64,000 nucleotides of DNA from Aselliscus stoliczkanus (taxonomy: Eukaryota; Chordata; Mammalia; Chiroptera; Hipposideridae): assembly GCA_033961575.1 (NCBI GenBank), contig CM066738.1:104805478-104869477 (forward strand), given 5' to 3'. Of this stretch, positions 57,416 through 64,000 are shown in pieces. Position 1 is the stretch's first letter. Each line of letters starts with the position of its first letter. The notes under the pieces are model-generated. The model searched no databases. It saw nothing but the letters and a program-made list of their open reading frames with translations, and was not told the origin of the DNA. Position numbers and translations under genes: made by a program.

Positions 57416-58564
57416 GGTGCAATTGACTTTATGAATGTATTTGATGGGAAATAAGGAAACAATACCACAAAACACAAAATGTCTCCCAGCTTCTGAGGAA
57501 AGATTTAATGATTTAACAGTGATATAAATTTAACCTCTGCCAATTAGAACATGTACGTATTTCATGTCATTTCATGATAAGCTTCTAACTTATCATCATA
57601 TTATTTAGAAAACCATACCTTACGGTCATCAATTGAAAAATGTACAGATTGATACTGATTAATTTTAAAAGCTAATTATTTTAGTGGCTGTTTGCTTTTC
57701 TCATAAGGGAGTATAGATAGTAATTAATTCATAAAATAAAATCACACTATAATTTCCAGATGAAATGACACTTTTTATGCTTTGAGGTTTTATTTCTGAG
57801 TAATTGTCCTATTCTAGAAACTGTAATGTTTCAAATGGTATCCCATTATAGCCAGATAAGATTGGCATTGAGTGTCTGCTGGAACACCAAAAGCTCACAT
57901 ATAGATAAATCAATGTTAGTTTCCTATTTGTAATGCATCATCCAGCACACAGATTGCATAATTCAGAAATGCATGAAGTATGCTACTGTTTGAGTAGAAA
58001 TGGCATTTTTCAAGTTAGGATCATTAGATTATTTAGGAATAGTAGTGCTGAAAAATTGAGGATCTCTCAGAGATTAAATGGCTTCCATAAAACCACAGCC
58101 ATTGGTAGTCAAGTCAGAGCTCAAATTTAGACCTGTGGGCTGAAGATCTCATCTAATTCTACTATGCCACCATCTTCCTCAAGGAATTTATGTCTAGCTG
58201 TACCTTAAAGTGATGCAATTCTCATTAGATCTTTTCCTCTCCCAGTTGTGAGAAATTAATCTGAGCTACTAGAATTGGCAGGGACAAATCTCTTGCCTTC
58301 CAGTATGAAGAAAAGCAAGTTGATATACATTTATGGGCTTGAAAGAAATGTAATGATATAACAATAATCAGATTGAAAGCAAATACATTTTCTATTTAGA
58401 CTATTGAATTTCAACAAATAACACTCCACCCTATTTCTCATGGACAAGCCTGTCCCAAATTTCAAATGACTTGAGCATCAGAAGATGGGCCCAGTATTCA
58501 GAAATCCCCTGTTGTGGTGTTTCAGAGTGTGCCTTGCACATGTCTTATAAGTAAACATATTGGG

Positions 58565-58675
58565 GACTGGCCAAGTGGAGCATTCGTTAAGCGCTGGCTT
58601 GAGACACCAGCGGCCCCGGTTCGGGTCCCACCTATGAGGGCCAGTGACACTGCCCTCGGGGGGAAAAAAAACAAC
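58565..58675 (+). mobile_element. tRNA-derived SINE with target duplication
   Basis: GACTGGCCAAGTGGAGC to CACTGCCCTCG, then a short A-rich tail. 12-base duplications AAACATATTGGG lie at 58553-58564 and 58676-58687. B-box-like GGTTCGGGTCCC. The anticodon arm is weakened to CTGGCTTGAGACACCAG. Confidence 0.88.
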
Positions 58676-58689
58676 AAACATATTGGGTG

Positions 58690-60265
58690 CTGAGGGCAAA
58701 TTATTGTGTCTTATCAATGTGATTGTCTGTCTGAGTCTAGTCCATATTACTAAAAAAGCAAAATTGGTGTTTCAGGAGGGCTGGGAGTTTTTCCCTATGT
58801 ATTAAAATAACCTGATGTTTTCGTACCTTATGGATAGTTCCATTTATGCTATGACCCCATGTTGGGTAAGCACCACTCGCCCCCTTCCTCAAAACATACA
58901 CATAAATCATATACATGTTTTTCCATGCTCTGGAGCTCCACTCGGATTTGTAGTTAACTGAAAACAAAAAGAGAATGGATTTGAACCTTATTCAAATGCT
59001 TTTAGTCATCAGTGCTGTTGGAAAGACTAGTGACTTGCAAAGTGCAGTGGTCCTCACAGTCAGCAGAAGTGTTTCTTCAGCTACATGGTCACACCCTATG
59101 TACTCTTTTCCGTGAATTATGGGTGAGGGCAGTGAAGTGCTTTTCAGACAAGCGCTTCCTGTGGTTCTGAGGACGAACCTCAAAATGTATGAAGTTTTGT
59201 TCTTATTTTTGGTTTTATTGTTTATTCTTTTCATGTGGAATACCTTAAGGATTGTGAGTGGGAAAGGAATATGAGATGACCTCCATGTACTTTACTTTTT
59301 CTTAAGAGGTACATCAAGATCCCGGAATGTGACATAAAATGGCTTTTATATATGTGGATTGATTGCTCTTCTTTCAGTTTTTGACTGTTGAGGTGAAAGG
59401 TGGCTGATAACAACAGTGGTATGTAAAGATAAAATCATCGTTGTTCAGATAATCACATGAACTAAAAATCTACATGACTTCAGAAAGAAATATCTGAACT
59501 TCCTGTCTCATGGGAAATATTAAGGGCCACATTACCCTGTGAAATGGATGGGGAAGGAATCCCAATAATATGTTAACATTTGCTCTCAAAAAAACACAGC
59601 AAGTCAACCACTCAATGTGACATAACAACCGGGCAGAGACCCAGACAGTACAGGGCAAACTGCTGCAGTGAGAGGAAATAGAGACCGCATCCTTAGAATA
59701 AGTAACACTTACCATCTCACTCTAGAATCTAGCATCAAAACAAAAATTATAAACTAGCTATCTTCAATTCAAATTTTATTTAAAGTTTAGAAGGAATCTT
59801 TTCCCTGAATTTTATATGTACAATGATTCCATATGAATGACAGATACAATAATATATCACACGATAATGTGTTTTTGAAATGAATCATGATAACCCTTGG
59901 CATTCTTCCTTTATGAGTGTGTTCATTTGATCATTTGTGCCTGGAACCTTTTTGCATTATGTCTCCATGTATCTCTCTATCCTATCTGAGAGAGAAAGAG
60001 GTTTAGAGTAAGGAGGATTATTGGGAGACAAAAGAACAAGTGGTTGCATCTAGAAAGGAAAAGGAGAATATCACAACTTGTGGCCGAACTATAGAAAATC
60101 ACTATGTTACAATTACTCACTTCTGAAGAAGTTAAAGTCCCCCATCTTTCTTTTCCTGCATACAATAATATATTTTTTCTATAAAACCTGTTGACCATTT
60201 GGAAATTCCCAGTGTCACAATGGGGAATCACTAAGATGGAAGATAAGGAATCAGTGGCTATAATT
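58690..60265. other. No gene recognised
   Basis: Unique sequence. The short minus-strand frames here have no domain features. Confidence 0.4.
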
Positions 60266-60270
60266 TATTG

Positions 60271-60304
<34 letters not shown>
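60271..60304. repeat. (CA)n microsatellite
   Basis: About 17 CA units without interruption, directly before a MIR. Confidence 0.95.
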
Positions 60305-60307
<3 letters not shown>

Positions 60308-60309
60308 CC

Positions 60310-60450
60310 ATGTATATCTAACCCTCCAAAAATACCTTATGCAGATAGACATTAATTTTCATTTTGTAGATAAAAACTCCAGGGCTCATGATACTTAAGT
60401 AACTTGCTTGTGATTATACAGCTAGTAAATGCTGGCACTAAGTTAAAAAC
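60310..60450 (+). mobile_element. MIR SINE
   Basis: TATATCTAACCCTCCAAAAA-like opening, then TTTTCATTTTGTAGATAAAA, AAGTAACTTGCTTGTGATTA, and ACAGCTAGTAAATGCTGGCA, the MIR core and 3' part in sense orientation. Confidence 0.8.
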
Positions 60451-60454
60451 CATG

Positions 60455-62280
60455 TCTGCATGGACACACACCCATTCATCAACAGTATGCTATCCTCTTC
60501 CCAGAGATAGAAACAGGTGATCTGAGTCTCACTATAGACAGAGAAGTCTAAAAAAGCAATAGTGCCAAAGAGATATAGAACCATATTATTGCTGAGGACC
60601 CAAATGATACCTTCAATAAGCCCCCTTTAATTTTGATGACTCCAGTGAGTTTCTCTTCTTTGGTCAAAATAAATACACCAACAAACAAATAACATAATTA
60701 AAGTAACATGCACAAGTGGAAAAAAAAATTTCCTTCAATACCTTGTAAAATTAAGATGCATATAAATTAAAAATTTCAATGCCATACTTTACATAGTAGA
60801 AATAGTTATTTTGGGTGCAGGAAAGAAGAAAAATCTAAAACTGCTTGTGGAATCAGGGAAAATTTTACAAAGGAAATACCATTTTGAGGTGGGTATTTAA
60901 GAAAGGCAGAAATTCATTTGTTGTAGGAAAGGAAAAGTACGTACTCCGTTGACACAGTGAAGTACAAAATTTCATAATTTTAGGCCACATACAACTTTAC
61001 AAATCATTTAGGTGACTTTCCATTTCTAGGGACTTCTGTAATTTTTGAACCAGTTAACAAGAATTAATTTACATCTCCAAAGTTATTATTTTTCACTTAT
61101 CAACTTCCTCCATCAAAATGGCCCCTGGCCTTTCAGAGACCACTTCCTAGTTCTGTCCTCTTTCCTGCTGATCCATGTTACCTGATGCTGAATTTAAGGA
61201 GACTCAAGATACAGCAATTAATTTAGCTAGGGTCCTTTGCAAAGCCACATTGGGGTTTATTTAATTTTTTTCTGTTTAGCTGACTGAGAAAAGAAATTCA
61301 GGCACAACTGTATAAAATACTGTTTTAATTAGATCCAAAGAGGAATGTAGCCTTGGTTTCTTACTCAAGTTACTTAATTATGAAAATTAATTTTAAAAGC
61401 CATGGTAACTTTTTTTATGAAAGTAAAAATGTTTGTGAAATTATTTTGCACTCCCCATAAGACAAAACTGTACTTAGTCTAATTTTTTTTCATTACTTTT
61501 GATCAGTAAACAAGGTCTCAAAGCAAGACAAGGTCATTTTAAGGAATACCTTTAATAAAAAAAAAAATCTAGAAAAAAGTTTATCATCCCTAAGTGGTAA
61601 TATTTTCCAACAGGAGAAAGGAGAGCCACCCCATGGCTGTGTATCTAAATGAATTTCTGAAGAGATGCATGCATGTATTTTAAGGCACATACTGTTTTAT
61701 GGTCTATCTCTTTTCTAATGTATATTTCTTTTAAATAAAATTAAAGTATTAGTAAAAATTCAATACTAAACAAGTACAGTGTAAAATATTATGAACAACT
61801 CTCACATCTCTTCAGGTTTCTAAGTAAATTATCATTGAAATTGCCATTTCTCTGTGCTATTGGTGAAGGACTTCCATGTCTTGGCAACTTATAATTTCTT
61901 GTCCTGACACATAATAGAGGAACATAGATCCATATGTCTGATAAGTTGTAAAAGTCTAACTAAGTTCTGTGGTTTCCATATGTAAAGTGGACTTCATGCT
62001 AAAATCATCATGGATTTCATGAATTTAGATCTTCTTCGCTATGTCAGTGCAGTGTGATGGATCTGGACAGTGGCTGTGATATATCTAGATGCACCAAAAC
62101 CAGTCTCTAGTTTGAACAAAGCCGGGAATTCTAGTCATTGGTTTAAATATCAAATATGATACCTAATCAGTGTATTCAAGAACTAAAAAAGAGAGGTGGA
62201 AGGGAAGTGGAGGGTGTGTTTTCAAAGTGAAACTTCACTAGTGAATGACGGAACCGAAAGTGTCATGTTAAAATAGACAT
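60455..62280. other. No gene recognised
   Basis: AT-rich unique sequence. Nothing supportable. Confidence 0.45.
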
Positions 62281-62308
62281 AGCTAGCTAGCTAGCTAGCT
62301 AGCTAGAT
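62281..62308. repeat. (GCTA)n palindromic microsatellite
   Basis: Six to seven AGCT/TAGC units. The unit is self-complementary, so the tract can fold on itself. Confidence 0.9.
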
Positions 62309-62939
62309 ATAATACATGCATGCATACATACATACCTACATTTAAAATCTCTGAACTGACCCTTATGATTTTGAAGTATTATTTTGATGTTTTTATTTAT
62401 TTCACTGTTGGGAGTGGGGAACTGTTAATGATTATAGACTGAAGAGAAATTGATAGCATACCATGATAACCAAAGTATTACTTTCTACACCATCTTGTTT
62501 ATGTTATTAAAAAGGAGCAATGGCCACGAGCAATTCTTAAAAAGTTTTTCTTAATATTTCACTGTTCTTTATACCTATAAAATCTCCTCTAGAATTGAAT
62601 TCATTACTTTACCTTGGCAGTTTAAATTTGCTTTAATACATCTCGAATTTTCTACCTTTTCTTTAAACCATTTGTTATCATGTTATTACCTAACCACCTG
62701 TAGCTCACGGGGCATCGTCTTCATAAGGAGAGTTCACCCCAGTAGCATTGGAAAGTTGTGGAACTAAACTCAGACAAGATGAGCCAGAAGCTCCGTGATC
62801 ATGCACTGAATTCTAATATTTCTTGCACAAAATAACTTTTTAAGCATTCATAATTAGGATACCCTTCACATTGCTTTAGCTATATTAAAAATGACTATGT
62901 GGCATCAAGTTCAATTAAAGCAATAACAATTTCTTTTCT

Positions 62940-63078
62940 GATATATATATATATATATATTTCTGATATATATATGAAAAGATATATCTAGATATGTATC
63001 TAGAAGTTATGTCTAGATACGTATCTAGATATATCTATATATCTAGATCTATGTATCTATTTATCCATCTATATATGT
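62940..63078. repeat. AT-rich (TA)n and GATATC-type patch
   Basis: (TA)n at 62941-62960, then degenerate ATCTAGATAT/GTATCTAGA units to about 63078. Many short inverted repeats. Confidence 0.85.
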
Positions 63079-63079
63079 T

Positions 63080-63600
63080 AAAGTGATTTATTTTTTCTTA
63101 CACAATAAAGTTGCATAAATTGCCCAATCTAAGACATCCTGTCATAAATTTTCTGTAATTTTCTTGTACCCAGATATTCCCTACTCATGTCAAGAAGTTA
63201 AAGTTATTAACTGGATATTTAAACTTCCCATAAGCCAAAAGAGGATGTTTATATAAGTAATGTAAGTAATTTCCTATGAAATCTAAATAAATATCTCAAG
63301 CCAGATTGGAAAATAATTAAAATTGGAACTAACACAGACATTTTTTATGATTCCAAAAAATTTCCACTCTAAACTAGACATGTCAAGTTATAACAAAGGC
63401 ACGTTGACATATCTACAGAGAATATTTTGGACAGAGTAGTTTGTAGGCAGGTATTTTGCCAGCAAACACCAGTGATGCCATTGACCTAGGGAAAGGTATT
63501 GTGTCCCATTGACATAAATTCTTATACATTTATTTTATTTTCTTAATTTAATGATATTAATATGACTAATTAAATATCACCTTTTTAAAAGATTTATCAC
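63080..63600. other. No gene recognised
   Basis: AT-rich unique sequence. Confidence 0.45.
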
Positions 63601-63617
63601 TACAGAAAAGTGAACAA

Positions 63618-63757
63618 TATATTTTATTTTATTTTATTTTATTTTATTTGTTTAATTTTTTTTAGCTGAGCCATCCTGCCACCGGTTGGCTGCTTAGCAG
63701 CAGCTCAGCTTGGGCTGGGCATCGAACTGCTGTTGCTCAGAGCTCAGCTCGCACTCT
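63618..63757 (-). mobile_element. GC-rich SINE-like unit with (TAAAA)n tail
   Basis: Read on the minus strand, it is a body of about 105 bases (GTGCGAGCTGAGCTCTGAGC onward, with a B-box-like AGTTCGATGCCC) followed by an A-rich tail of TAAAA units (complement of 63618-63648). The form is that of a SINE 3' part. It abuts the poly(T) of the composite element at 63758, so the composite probably inserted into it and its other part lies beyond the window. Family not known to me. Confidence 0.5.
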
Positions 63758-64000
63758 TTTGTGTTTTTTTGTTTTTTTTTTTTTTTTTTTTTTTAAAGAT
63801 TTTATTGGGCAATTGGTGGAGGGGAACAGCGTTGGGGAATCGGGGAAGGGGAACGGACAAGTTGCCGTCTTCTTGTTCTTCAGTTTTAGTTGCGGAGGAT
63901 GTTGCTTCACTGTTGGTATCGTCATTGCGCTCTTTCCGGATGAGGCAGATCGGTCGCTGGCCTCTGGATGTCGCTCATCGCGGCTATTGGCAGTTCATGC
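63758..64000 (-). mobile_element. Composite retroposon, second copy, cut by window end
   Basis: On the minus strand: the body (GAGCGACATCCAGAGGCCAG, AGCGCAATGACGATACCAAC, CGGCAACTTGTCCGTTCCCC), then AATAAA (complement of 63801-63806), then a long A run (the T run at 63758-63794). It matches the 3' half of 1505-1930 but keeps more CpG sites, so it is probably younger. The 5' part, including any tRNA head, is outside the window. Confidence 0.8.

Larger units (their letters stand above)
54960..58550. other. Unique sequence with (TG)n microsatellites
   Basis: Holds the microsatellites at 55223-55259 and 57371-57413 and nothing else I can identify. 57217-57319 has an open frame (YDELTEFEGYYPP) and a following GTAATT, but no pyrimidine tract before it. 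Confidence 0.35.

Noticed and set aside
57221..57475. Frames ending CVCVCV or HTHTHT
   Set aside because: They run through a (TG)n microsatellite.
1..64000. Bacterial, phage or CRISPR-type system
   Set aside because: Composition, repeats and coding density are mammalian; no regularly spaced direct repeats or operon-like genes.

Overview
The window reads as mammalian nuclear DNA, most likely from a horseshoe or leaf-nosed bat (Rhinolophidae/Hipposideridae). The reasons are its AT-rich, CpG-poor background, the mammalian repeats it carries (L1, L2, MIR, MER20, MER5, Tigger, MLT1), and six copies of a tRNA-derived SINE that resembles the Rhin-type SINE of those bats. The species call is inference: no diagnostic gene was recognised. 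No operon, phage, plasmid, CRISPR array or rRNA/tRNA gene is visible. None of the longer open reading frames looks like a conventional gene.

Most of the window looks like intron or gene-poor intergenic sequence. Three short stretches have the form of internal exons on the + strand (acceptor, open frame, GT donor): 6661-6833, 33284-33325 and 39356-39454. The last two are phase-symmetric (42 and 99 nt). I could not assign any of them to a gene, and they remain candidates.

Layout. 1-1.5 kb: unique. 1.5-1.93 kb: a tRNA-headed composite retroposon ending in AATAAA and poly(A). 2.8-3.7 kb: rearranged L1. 3.7-6.5 kb: largely unique, with a SOX-motif cluster near 5.0 kb. 7.9-9.85 kb: L1 fragments. 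12.4-12.9 kb: L2. 13.1-14.27 kb: a three-level nest, a Tigger transposon split by a palindromic mariner derivative that is itself split by a poly(A) retrocopy. 15.1-16 kb: MER20 abutting L1. 17-25 kb: mostly unique, with MIR, a TA-flanked MITE, MER5 and MER20. 26.2-27.5 kb: L1 end and an old unnamed repeat pierced by a mariner MITE. 29.2 kb: SINE. 29.3-36.3 kb: mostly unique. 36.4-38.5 kb: L1 inside L1, followed by a long CT tract. 43-45 kb: SINE inside L1, then a second copy of the unnamed repeat pierced by a second mariner MITE. 47.5-51.5 kb: SINE, L1M, a second palindromic mariner derivative, L1, then an MLT1 LTR. 54.1-54.95 kb: an inverted-repeat DNA element and a SINE. 58.6 kb: SINE. 60-63 kb: microsatellites and MIR. 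63.6-64 kb: a second composite retroposon, cut by the window edge.

The main novelty candidates are (1) the mariner derivative with about 176-bp inverted arms, present twice with the same internal junction; (2) the tRNA-headed composite retroposon with a Pol II-type polyadenylation signal; and (3) the unassigned candidate exons. Repeat family names come from recalled consensus features, not from a database search.
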